From positions 1-5,286 of the forward strand of contig NZ_DATFKB010000083.1 in the NCBI RefSeq assembly GCF_035268865.1: a stretch of DNA of 5,286 nt, read 5' to 3'. Within the stretch, counting starts at the first letter, position 1; each line of letters opens with the position of its first letter. This document shows, one piece after another, positions 1-5,286 of this stretch. The notes below the pieces were generated by a model that made no database searches, was not told the DNA's origin, and saw only the letters and a list, made by a program, of their open reading frames with translations. A program made the translations under genes and the position numbers. The DNA is from Salinivirga sp035268865 (GTDB taxonomy: Bacteria; Bacteroidota; Bacteroidia; Bacteroidales; Salinivirgaceae).

Positions 1-559
1 CTAAATATTCTCCTCTTTCGTCGATTATTGGTGACAGACCGCGCACCACAAATCCGCCTCTGCCCACTTCAATACCGCTAATTGGTTGGTGATTGCGCGA
101 AATATCAAGCACCGTATTTCTAAAGCCCGATATGTCATCTCCATGTTTGTCGGACCAACTTCGCAACAGTGATTTTGCAGGAGGGATGTGGTAATGAATT
201 TTAGCCTGTCCACCTGTTTGCTTTCTTATAGCTTCAGTAATTGGTTTAAGCTTGGGTCTCATTATTTGGCCGGCAGAATCTACGTTTTTGGTCTGGTAGT
301 ATTTGTGATAACCATCATAAACAAAATCCAAATTTGCAGCCATGCTTGCTGCATAAAGGGCTTTATTGCCCATGCGGTTGATGTTTTTGTTCAGGTCGGC
401 AATTTTTGATTCAATAATTGCATTTGTATTGCTGTCGTTTGTGCTTACAAGGTAGTTACGACTAAATAACGTAATTAGTGAAATAGCCACTATAATTACA
501 ATGGTCATGGGAATTGCAATCTTATAAAGCAGCTTGCTTTTTTGTTCTAATTTTTTCAT
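1..559 (-). CDS. Membrane sensor with periplasmic double-Cache (dCache_3-type) domain, chemoreceptor or sensor kinase, N-terminal part
   Basis: The first 186 codons of a gene that runs off the left edge; my own translation has no stop. Residues 1-12 are basic and cytoplasmic, 13-33 form one hydrophobic membrane helix, and about 35-186 are the start of a periplasmic domain. The block at 126-178 is diagnostic to my eye: PPAKSLLRSW, then GDDISGFRNTV, then GIEVGRGGFVVRG and SPI. It matches the conserved core of double-Cache (dCache_3-like) ligand-binding domains found in methyl-accepting chemotaxis proteins and some histidine kinases. The ligand is unknown. The output domain lies outside the window, so receptor versus kinase cannot be decided. 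The ATG at 559 starts 6 bases after the porin stop codon and has no Shine-Dalgarno sequence (AGAACACT precedes it), so it is probably co-transcribed and translationally coupled with the porin. Confidence is high that the gene is real and fairly high for the Cache domain. Confidence 0.85.
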   Translation of the reverse strand, partial: MKKLEQKSKLLYKIAIPMTIVIIVAISLITLFSRNYLVSTNDSNTNAIIESKIADLNKNINRMGNKALYAASMAANLDFVYDGYHKYYQTKNVDSAGQIMRPKLKPITEAIRKQTGGQAKIHYHIPPAKSLLRSWSDKHGDDISGFRNTVLDISRNHQPISGIEVGRGGFVVRGLSPIIDERGEYL

Positions 560-565
560 AGTGTT

Positions 566-1846
566 CTATTTTGGCGGTAAGTTCTTATCTGCTTTTGAGT
601 CTTCAATGAATGTGAAACTGGGTTTGTAAGTAAGCATAAGGGCAGCAAAATTGCTGGTAGCATTATGGTCTCCCCCTTTCACAATATCCATTGATCCGGA
701 ACCAAACATAGTTCCGTAAATAGCTGTTAGATTTAGTTTTTTCGCAATTTTATAAGATGCTTTTATATCTACTTCGGTACCAAGGTATTGGTCGATTTTC
801 TCACCACTGGCAGCATCTGTATATTGGTGTGGCAACCGGAAGATATGTGCTGAAAGCTCAAGTTTTAGTTTCGAATTAAACTTATGATTGGTTCCTGCAA
901 AAATTCCCTGAATGCCATTTTTTCCAATGGGGAAATAGTCCATATATCCCAAAAACTTGTGTTTTGCTCCATATAACCTGTCGAAATTATTTGTCTTATT
1001 TGTCGGGTCACTGTTGGGGTCACTTCCGCTGTAGATGTCTGTCCCCAGAAATATACCATGGTTACTTAAAAGCTGGTAATCGGCTCTGAAACCAGCCATA
1101 TATGCCTCTACTAGCGTTCCTGATGGATTTTTGCCATTTTGTAAAAAACAATCAGTATTAATTTTTAAGGACTTTATTGGCTGAAAATTTATTGTAGCTC
1201 CATATGTAATGCGGGCAAAGTATGTGTCTTTTGTGTCAGGTTTAGCGTTGAGGTCGACAAGTGTTGTTGCAGAGGCCGACAACATATTGGAAAACCGATA
1301 TTTTAACCATAGAAAGGACATTGCTTTGTAATAGGGCAGGGGATAATATGATTCGTAAGGCATCGAGCTTTTCTCGTTGTTGTATGCAAACCCCAGGTCT
1401 GACTGAAAAGCTCCGGATTTTAGTTTAAGCAATAAGACATCATGTTGCGATCCTATGTTATTCCAGTTTGTAGCTCCTAAAATACGCTGGTTGTCGTATT
1501 TTAGGATTTGCCGTCCCAGTTTTACCCGAATTATATCGTTTAAAGGAAACCCTATCCAGGCTTCCTTTAAATGAATTGTGGCAGAATCCTTTTTTGTCGG
1601 GCTTTCACCCCATGATCTCACATCCTGAAATGCTATTCGTGAGGTAATAGCTTTTTCATTAAAGGATACTCCCAGCAGGCTCCTTTGACTGGTTATGATT
1701 TCAGGCGAGCGCCCTTCGGTGTTTTGCATGTTTTTATAGCCATTCCTGAATTCAGTTCGTGGCCTTATTTCGCCATCAATTGTGAACTGAGCCTGAAGGT
1801 TGGCTGCCAATAGGAAGAGAACCAGTGCTAATAATTTACTTTTCAT
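566..1846 (-). CDS. Alginate-export-family outer-membrane beta-barrel porin
   Basis: A 426-residue outer-membrane channel. I place the start at the ATG at 1846 because it opens directly into a signal peptide (MKSKLLALVLFLLAANLQA, cut before Q20). An in-frame ATG at 1903 would add 19 residues in front of the signal peptide and is unlikely. The mature protein begins FTIDGEIRPRTEFR. It then shows family-typical blocks: SQR around 53-55, FQDVRSWG (73-80), VKLGRQILKYDNQRILG (108-124) with SQHDVLLLKL (133-142), and FDRLYGAKHKFLGYMDYF (288-305). These match the alginate export family (Alginate_exp, PF13372), and the length is usual for Bacteroidota members. Alternating strands rich in Tyr and Phe fit a barrel. 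The family name comes from Pseudomonas AlgE; nothing here shows that alginate is the substrate. After the last barrel-like strand (about 400-413) there is a hydrophilic tail of 13 residues. It is the first gene of a unit with the Cache-domain sensor. Confidence 0.9.
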   Translation of the reverse strand: MKSKLLALVLFLLAANLQAQFTIDGEIRPRTEFRNGYKNMQNTEGRSPEIITSQRSLLGVSFNEKAITSRIAFQDVRSWGESPTKKDSATIHLKEAWIGFPLNDIIRVKLGRQILKYDNQRILGATNWNNIGSQHDVLLLKLKSGAFQSDLGFAYNNEKSSMPYESYYPLPYYKAMSFLWLKYRFSNMLSASATTLVDLNAKPDTKDTYFARITYGATINFQPIKSLKINTDCFLQNGKNPSGTLVEAYMAGFRADYQLLSNHGIFLGTDIYSGSDPNSDPTNKTNNFDRLYGAKHKFLGYMDYFPIGKNGIQGIFAGTNHKFNSKLKLELSAHIFRLPHQYTDAASGEKIDQYLGTEVDIKASYKIAKKLNLTAIYGTMFGSGSMDIVKGGDHNATSNFAALMLTYKPSFTFIEDSKADKNLPPK

Positions 1847-1941
1847 TATTTTAAAAATTTTGGACAAAAAGTCTGGCCTGAATATATCAGGTTTTAAAGT
1901 CATACTGAGTTATATACAGGCAATAACTAAATTTAATATAA

Positions 1942-1970
1942 CAAATTTAGAGAATTTAAAATTGTCGAAA
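1942..1970 (-). promoter_or_regulatory. Candidate Bacteroidota-type promoter for the porin-sensor operon
   Basis: On the minus strand TAAATTTG (1949-1942) matches the Bacteroidota -7 consensus TAnnTTTG exactly. Seventeen bases upstream is TTTC (1970-1967), a three-of-four match to the -33 element TTTG, at slightly short spacing. Transcription would start near 1935-1939 and give a 5' leader of about 90 bases before the ATG at 1846. It is the only exact -7 match I found on this strand in the gap. Such short motifs occur by chance in AT-rich DNA, so this is a candidate only. Confidence 0.4.
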
Positions 1971-2327
1971 CACCGTAAAAACACCTATTTGGTCTATTCG
2001 TCTATTTTATTAAATGTACAGTTAAATAATGCTTTACATAGTTATTTTATTTTTATGCAACCCGCTATAATTCACTATGTATGTTGTTTTAACTTGGGAT
2101 ATTTGGAGTAGAATATGTTTTATTATTTTATGCGGGATTTTTTTGAATGATCCGTATTCCAATAAGAAAGAAAACAGCAAAAAACTGGTTGTTTAGATCG
2201 AGTTAGACCTGACACTGGTGTACTGAAGTTTTAATGCGCCAAAATTCTCATTTGTAAGAAAAACCGGAAATATGTTTTTAATTTATCTTGCTGATGATGG
2301 ATGATATAAAGAATCTCATTTAGGGAT

Positions 2328-2367
2328 AAAAAAAGACAGAGGCCAGCATTAATTATTGCTGACCTCT
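2328..2367 (-). terminator. Intrinsic terminator of the T9SS-cargo gene
   Basis: Arms 2338-2348 and 2357-2367 form an 11-bp stem with an 8-base loop (2349-2356), followed on the minus strand by GTC and a run of seven T (2334-2328). The stem is complete only in the minus-strand transcript, where the single imperfect position becomes a G-U pair; on the plus strand it is a C-A mismatch. Stem, U-tract and the stop codon at 2399 all agree on minus-strand termination about 30 bases after the gene ends. Confidence 0.9.
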
Positions 2368-2398
2368 AGCCTCAGAAAATGTATGACTGCAATATGAT

Positions 2399-3367
2399 TT
2401 ATTGTTTAATAAATTTCGCTTTTTGCGCAACTCCGTTGCTATAGGTGGTTTTAATAAAATATGTTCCTGTTGGAAGGTCTTCTGTAAGAATTGTTTCAAC
2501 TTTAGCTGCAAATTCTTTAACCAATTTACCCTGTAGGTCTAAAATCTGAATGTGTCTGATTTTTTGTTTATCGTAATTGAGATTAAGTCGATTTTGAACA
2601 GGGTTCGGATATACTTCGAGTGTTTTCGCTTCAATACCAGAAACTGAGAGTGTTCCGTCGTCTGAAAGGTAATTTACTGATTCGCCAACCAGTGAACCTT
2701 CGGAGTAATTCCTGTTGTATGTCATTACAGGAAAATTAATGTTTTCTGCATACCAGTAATAGATTGTATCAACTGTACTGCCTGTGGGCGATCCGTTTTG
2801 ATAGTCAGTAGTGTTTCTTACAATTTGAATTCGCAGTGCATTATCATAAGTGGCATCGGGCGTGATAAGTGTCCCATATCCATCTGCTGCAACATCCAGG
2901 GTACCTTCGCGATCGAAAGTCATACCAAAGCTTTCATAGCTACCTTCGAAGGTGTCCGAATAGCTGTCACCATAAGTGATAGGGAATCGCACCTGATCTT
3001 CTCCGTCGGTGTAGGCAATTACTGCCTGATCTGTGTGAATACCCCAATAAACAAATGCATTATTGGTTGTGCCGAAATAGGAGTAAGTCCCTACCTGTGA
3101 GTAGAAAATATCAGCATTTGGAAAATCGGGGTTGCTGGCTGCCTGAATACTAACACCACGGGTGGTTGATGTCGTAAGATTAGAAAAATTCCAAGTTACA
3201 TCAGCACCAGAGGGGCCTTCAGTAAAGCCGGCACCCGGATCACTATTTATGTTTTGTTCATATGTGTCGCCCACATTGGGATTGTGGGCTTCAGCTGTCA
3301 ATGTTACTTGAGCATTGCTGAAAAAATAGATAGAAAAAAATAATGTGGTAAAAATTAAGTGTCTCAT
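2399..3367 (-). CDS. Secreted protein with C-terminal type IX secretion (T9SS type A) sorting domain, function unknown
   Basis: A 322-residue exported protein. I start it at the ATG at 3367 because MRHLIFTTLFFSIYFFSNA is a clean signal peptide cut before Q20; the in-frame ATG at 3391 only adds eight residues in front. Residues 250-322 are a Por-type sorting domain: LEVYPNPVQNRLNLNY, then IQILDLQGKLVKEF, then LPTGTYFIK and the ending KAKFIKQ. Cargo with this domain crosses the outer membrane through the PorV/Sov apparatus, is trimmed, and is anchored or released at the surface. The middle (20-245) looks all-beta, with many Thr, Ser, Gly and Asp and no cysteine. It includes FPITYGDSYSDTF (128-140) and ADGYGTL (161-167) with YDNALRI (174-180), a pattern I recall from many uncharacterised Bacteroidota surface proteins. 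I see no catalytic motif, so substrate or adhesin roles cannot be assigned. It stands alone, with its own terminator and a divergent neighbour. Confidence 0.92.
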   Translation of the reverse strand: MRHLIFTTLFFSIYFFSNAQVTLTAEAHNPNVGDTYEQNINSDPGAGFTEGPSGADVTWNFSNLTTSTTRGVSIQAASNPDFPNADIFYSQVGTYSYFGTTNNAFVYWGIHTDQAVIAYTDGEDQVRFPITYGDSYSDTFEGSYESFGMTFDREGTLDVAADGYGTLITPDATYDNALRIQIVRNTTDYQNGSPTGSTVDTIYYWYAENINFPVMTYNRNYSEGSLVGESVNYLSDDGTLSVSGIEAKTLEVYPNPVQNRLNLNYDKQKIRHIQILDLQGKLVKEFAAKVETILTEDLPTGTYFIKTTYSNGVAQKAKFIKQ

Positions 3368-3474
3368 AATAAGCCTTTTTTCGTGCAACAAATCAGATAA
3401 ACAACTGTTTAAATCTTCTTTTATTTGAAAAGCAGTTATGAAAGCTCTGCAACAAGCTGTGCGTTAATATGCAA

Positions 3475-3506
3475 TTTGGAGTGATCTGTTTTTTAAGTTA
3501 CCTTTA
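3475..3506 (+). promoter_or_regulatory. Candidate promoter of the PLD-like gene, leaderless arrangement
   Basis: TTTG at 3475-3478, a 20-base spacer and TACCTTTA at 3499-3506 fit the Bacteroidota pattern TTTG / N19-21 / TAnnTTTG, with one deviation (the last G is A). Only four bases separate the -7 element from the ATG at 3511. The transcript should therefore begin at or beside the start codon, which agrees with the absence of a ribosome binding site. Confidence 0.5.
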
Positions 3507-3510
3507 AAAT

Positions 3511-4038
3511 ATGGCTGAAATAACATATATAAAAAACGAAGCACATTACGGAAAAGTTTTGCAGGCAGCATTGCAGGCAAAGCGTATGCTATGGATCGGT
3601 ACAGCTGATTTGAAAGATTTGTATGTGAAGCACAACAATGTAACGATGCCCTTTTTGAGGGCTGTTGCTGGCTTATTGCGCAAGAAGGTTGAGGTAAGAT
3701 TAATACATGCAAAAGAACCCGGAACTCGTTTCAGAGATGATTTTGATAAGCACCCGGAGCTTGTGAACCACCTTGAAAGAATGTTATGCCCACGCGTTCA
3801 TTTTAAACTAATTATTGTAGACAGCCAATGGGCTTATATCGGTTCAGCAAACCTGACAGGAGCGGGTATGGGTATGAAAAGTTTAAATCGCAGAAATTTC
3901 GAATCCGGTATCTGGACCAATGACAGTGCATTGGTTGAATCGGCCATGAGTCAGTTCGACGATGTCTGGATTGGTAAGCATTGTCCAAAATGTGGTCGTA
4001 AAGAATTTTGCAGCGACCGTGTGCTGGATGTCCGATAA
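3511..4038 (+). CDS. Small single-HKD phospholipase D-like protein with C-terminal cysteine cluster
   Basis: A 175-residue soluble protein with no signal peptide. The PLD-superfamily catalytic signature is intact once: H97-x-K99-x4-D104-x6-G111-S112-x-N114 (VHFKLIIVDSQWAYIGSAN). Enzymes with a single HKD motif normally pair two subunits to build the active site, as in the nuclease Nuc, so a homodimer is expected. The superfamily uses a phospho-histidine intermediate on phosphodiesters, either lipid or nucleic acid; the substrate here cannot be read from sequence. Residues 1-90 give the preceding beta-alpha part, including MLWIGTADLKD (26-36) and VEVRLIHAK (60-68). Near the C-terminus HCPKCGRKEFC supplies H157, C158, C161 and C167, a likely metal or Fe-S site. 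I recall similar terminal cysteines in relatives, so this is probably the natural end and not a truncation. It is divergent from the T9SS gene and convergent with the dehydrogenase, with no partner gene. Confidence 0.88.
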   Translation: MAEITYIKNEAHYGKVLQAALQAKRMLWIGTADLKDLYVKHNNVTMPFLRAVAGLLRKKVEVRLIHAKEPGTRFRDDFDKHPELVNHLERMLCPRVHFKLIIVDSQWAYIGSANLTGAGMGMKSLNRRNFESGIWTNDSALVESAMSQFDDVWIGKHCPKCGRKEFCSDRVLDVR

Positions 4039-4043
4039 TAAAA

Positions 4044-4079
4044 TACCCCGGCTGCAATGTGCACTGCAATACCGGGGTG
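4044..4079. terminator. GC-rich hairpin between convergent genes, probable bidirectional terminator
   Basis: ACCCCGG (4045-4051) pairs with CCGGGGT (4072-4078). An inner TGCA/TGCA pair (4053-4056 with 4065-4068) can stack above it around an 8-base loop. It sits 6 bases after the PLD-like stop and 29 bases beyond the dehydrogenase stop. On the minus strand it is followed by TATTTTATTATC, a fair U-rich tail, so it should work best for the dehydrogenase. On the plus strand the following bases are only mildly T-rich (GATTGGTTAATA). Confidence 0.7.
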
Positions 4080-4107
4080 ATTGGTTAATATAAGTTTGTA
4101 TTTAGTA

Positions 4108-4866
4108 TTATGCGGTCATGCCGCCATCTACTGCATGTACAGCTCCGGTAATGAAACTACTTTCATTACTACCGAGGAAGTACATTAAGTTGGCAACTTC
4201 GTCATTTGTGGCATAGCGTTTTAATGGGATAGCCTGCTCAAAGCCCTCTTTTGCTGCTTTGCCCTGACCGGGAGCAAACCCATCTTCCAGCGACCGCATC
4301 ATGCGGTTATCTACCGGGGAAGGATTAACTGTATTGACCCTTATTTTATGATCGGCTCCTTCAAGGGCTGCTGATTTCATCATGCCCACCACTGCATGCT
4401 TGCTGGTCACATAAGGAAGTACATTAGCGGTTCCGCTCATACCGGCTACTGATGAAGTAATTACGATACTACCACCGTTACTGTTTTTCTTCATAACCGG
4501 AAAAACGTGGCGTAATCCATAAAAAACACCTTTTACATTGACATCTATGAGCTTGTCGAAAAGGTCCATCGGATAGTCTTCAAGGGGCAATACTTTACCC
4601 TCAATACCGGCATTGTTGTAAAAGATGTCGATTCCACCCATTTTTTCTAAGGCAAAATCCACATATTTTTTCACAGCCTTTTCGTCAGATACATCCGCTG
4701 CAATGTAATACAGGTTCTCATTATCGAGTTTAGCTGCAGCATCTTTAAGATCCTTTTCATTGAGATCAACCAATAAAACTTTTGCTTTTTTATCTAATAG
4801 CTTTTGGGCCAGTGCTAATCCAATACCTCCGGCACCACCTGTTATAACTACTCTTTTGTTTTCCAT
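4108..4866 (-). CDS. Classical short-chain dehydrogenase/reductase (SDR), probably NAD(H)-dependent
   Basis: A 252-residue cytoplasmic oxidoreductase with the full classical SDR layout and length. The Rossmann glycine motif T9-G-G-A-G-G-I-G16 is followed by an acidic residue, D34, at the end of strand 2 (LLVDLNE), which in this family favours NAD(H) over NADP(H). Then come D58-V59, the NNAG motif (84-87), and the catalytic tetrad N110, S139, Y152 and K156 (PYVTSKHAVVG). The C-terminal NAVDGG-like end reads AVHAVDGGMTA. The post-catalytic motif is NPSPVD (181-186) where NPGPV is common, a small variation. The substrate is not predictable from these motifs; relatives act on alcohols, sugars, steroids or acyl chains. 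The gene appears monocistronic: its 3' end faces the PLD-like gene across a shared hairpin, and its 5' end is divergent from the gene at 5154. It is the only gene here with a strong ribosome binding site, so the start is secure. Confidence 0.95.
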   Translation of the reverse strand: MENKRVVITGGAGGIGLALAQKLLDKKAKVLLVDLNEKDLKDAAAKLDNENLYYIAADVSDEKAVKKYVDFALEKMGGIDIFYNNAGIEGKVLPLEDYPMDLFDKLIDVNVKGVFYGLRHVFPVMKKNSNGGSIVITSSVAGMSGTANVLPYVTSKHAVVGMMKSAALEGADHKIRVNTVNPSPVDNRMMRSLEDGFAPGQGKAAKEGFEQAIPLKRYATNDEVANLMYFLGSNESSFITGAVHAVDGGMTA

Positions 4867-4871
4867 AATAT

Positions 4872-4878
4872 CCTCCTT
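4872..4878 (-). promoter_or_regulatory. Strong Shine-Dalgarno site of the SDR gene
   Basis: On the minus strand AAGGAGG (4878-4872) precedes the ATG at 4866 with a 5-base spacer (ATATT). This is a full anti-16S match at ideal distance and fixes the start codon. The other five starts in the window lack such a site, which fits the general weakness of Shine-Dalgarno use in Bacteroidota and makes this one stand out. Confidence 0.85.
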
Positions 4879-5112
4879 TTATTATTGCTATAGTTAAGAC
4901 AAATGGAGTTGTGATTTAGTTTTGGGCTTTTGGCTTTAATGCCGCATATATTGATTTATGTATTTTATTATCAGGGCTTTGGCGATAGCTAAAAGGGCCT
5001 TGTTACTGCAGTATGGAGAATGTTATTGCTGTTTTGATTTTTTTATTTTTCGGATAAGAATTAATGCAAAATAAGGTGAATATTGTTTTATATATCTTCT
5101 TTTAGAGTCGGA

Positions 5113-5143
5113 TTTATTATATTTACAAATCTTAATACTTTTG
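5113..5143 (+). promoter_or_regulatory. Candidate promoter of the right-edge gene, very short leader
   Basis: TACTTTTG at 5136-5143 matches the -7 consensus TAnnTTTG exactly. TTTA at 5113-5116 stands in for the -33 TTTG with a 19-base spacer. The ATG is at 5154, so the transcript would have a leader of only about 4-7 bases and no room for a ribosome binding site. Confidence 0.55.
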
Positions 5144-5153
5144 AAAATCCAAT

Positions 5154-5286
5154 ATGAAAAAGCTACTTCTTATTACAATTGTTTTAACCTTGTTAACTTT
5201 ATCCTGGTTTGGTTACCAAAAATTTATTAGTAATGATCGTTTCCTGGTTGCTGAAATAGCGGCTTTTGGTGCCGATGTAAATCCTA
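5154..5286 (+). CDS. N-terminal fragment of a membrane-anchored or exported protein, possibly with ankyrin repeats
   Basis: Forty-four codons are visible before the right edge, with no stop. MKK is followed by a hydrophobic stretch (about 4-20, LLLITIVLTLLTLSWFG) that is either a signal peptide or an uncleaved membrane anchor. There is no lipobox cysteine. After YQKFISNDR the sequence reads FLVAEIAAFGADVNP (30-44). The GADVN motif with a hydrophobic residue four positions ahead of the glycine is how ankyrin repeats usually end, so an exported or anchored ankyrin-repeat protein is possible; one partial repeat is thin evidence. The start is supported by the lysine-rich signal onset and by the promoter-like elements just upstream. 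It is divergent from the SDR gene, which starts about 290 bases away on the other strand. Confidence 0.7.
   Translation, partial: MKKLLLITIVLTLLTLSWFGYQKFISNDRFLVAEIAAFGADVNP

Larger units (their letters stand above)
1847..2398. other. Long AT-rich intergenic region, no gene seen
   Basis: About 550 bases separate the porin start from the end of the T9SS-cargo gene; both genes are on the minus strand. The left end carries the porin leader and candidate promoter (1942-1970), and the right end the cargo gene's terminator (2328-2367). Between about 1971 and 2327 I see no convincing ORF on either strand, no tRNA-like fold and no strong repeat. The longest open frame is a plus-strand reading that begins inside the porin gene antisense (1800-2111); its product has no recognisable domain and I regard it as spurious. 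A regulatory RNA or upstream regulator sites could lie here, but nothing in the sequence shows one. Confidence 0.6.

Noticed and set aside
188..409. Plus-strand 73-codon open frame inside the sensor gene
   Set aside because: It lies wholly antisense to the well-supported Cache-domain reading, whose conserved motifs explain this stretch.
865..1059. Minus-strand 64-codon frame inside the porin
   Set aside because: It is an alternative frame of the porin, where the correct frame carries the family-typical LYGAKHKF block.
1847..1903. Upstream ATG at 1903 as the porin start
   Set aside because: It would place 19 mixed-polarity residues ahead of a perfect signal peptide that starts at 1846.
1800..2111. 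Plus-strand 103-codon open frame starting antisense to the porin signal peptide
   Set aside because: It overlaps the porin start on the other strand, shows no domain, and its composition follows the AT-rich intergenic DNA; no ribosome binding site or promoter element supports it.
2060..2137. CCCGC and GCGGG complementary segments in the large gap
   Set aside because: Only five pairs across about 70 bases, too weak for a believable structure.
3464..3712. Minus-strand 82-codon frame overlapping the start of the PLD-like gene
   Set aside because: It is antisense to the PLD-like coding sequence, with no signal or domain; it is a shadow of a real gene.
4924..4984. Short direct repeat GGGCTTTTGGC / GGGCTTTGGC about 50 bases apart upstream of the SDR gene
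   Set aside because: Only two imperfect 10-11 base copies, with no symmetry or link to a promoter element; compatible with chance.
1..5286. Defence island, mobile element, prophage or CRISPR content
   Set aside because: No transposase, integrase, repeat-spacer pattern, terminal inverted repeats or toxin-antitoxin pair is visible; the PLD-like protein alone, with housekeeping-type neighbours, does not make a defence system.

Overview
This looks like an ordinary chromosomal segment from a member of the Bacteroidota, probably a free-living or environmental lineage. Three things point there: a secreted protein ending in a type IX secretion (T9SS, Por-type) sorting domain, which is essentially confined to this phylum; an AT-rich background with promoter-like TTTG / TAnnTTTG elements instead of -35/-10 boxes; and start codons mostly without a Shine-Dalgarno sequence. 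The window holds four complete genes and two genes cut by its edges.

Left part (minus strand, transcribed right to left): an outer-membrane beta-barrel of the alginate-export-like porin family (566-1846) is followed after only 6 bases by the start of a membrane sensor with a periplasmic double-Cache (dCache_3-type) domain (559 to the left edge). The spacing implies one transcript, so a porin and a periplasmic ligand sensor appear to be made together. A candidate promoter lies about 100 bases upstream of the porin, in an otherwise empty AT-rich gap of about 550 bases. The other end of that gap carries a convincing intrinsic terminator for the next minus-strand gene.

Middle: a 322-residue secreted T9SS cargo protein of unknown function (2399-3367, minus) is divergent from a small single-HKD phospholipase-D-like protein with a C-terminal cysteine cluster (3511-4038, plus). 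The latter converges on a classical short-chain dehydrogenase/reductase (4108-4866, minus). A GC-rich hairpin between these two convergent genes probably terminates both transcripts.

Right edge: the first 44 codons of a plus-strand gene (5154 onward) encode a signal peptide or membrane anchor and then a GADVN motif, which hints at an ankyrin repeat. This gene and the PLD-like gene both have a Bacteroidota-type -7 element only a few bases before the ATG, suggesting leaderless or nearly leaderless mRNAs. The dehydrogenase, by contrast, has a textbook AGGAGG ribosome binding site.

I found no mobile elements, CRISPR arrays, tRNA or rRNA genes, phage genes or defence cassettes. The genes are mostly unrelated single units and do not form one evident system. 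The points most worth a second look are the porin-sensor pair, the orphan PLD-like protein with its cysteine cluster, and the contrast in translation-initiation signals.
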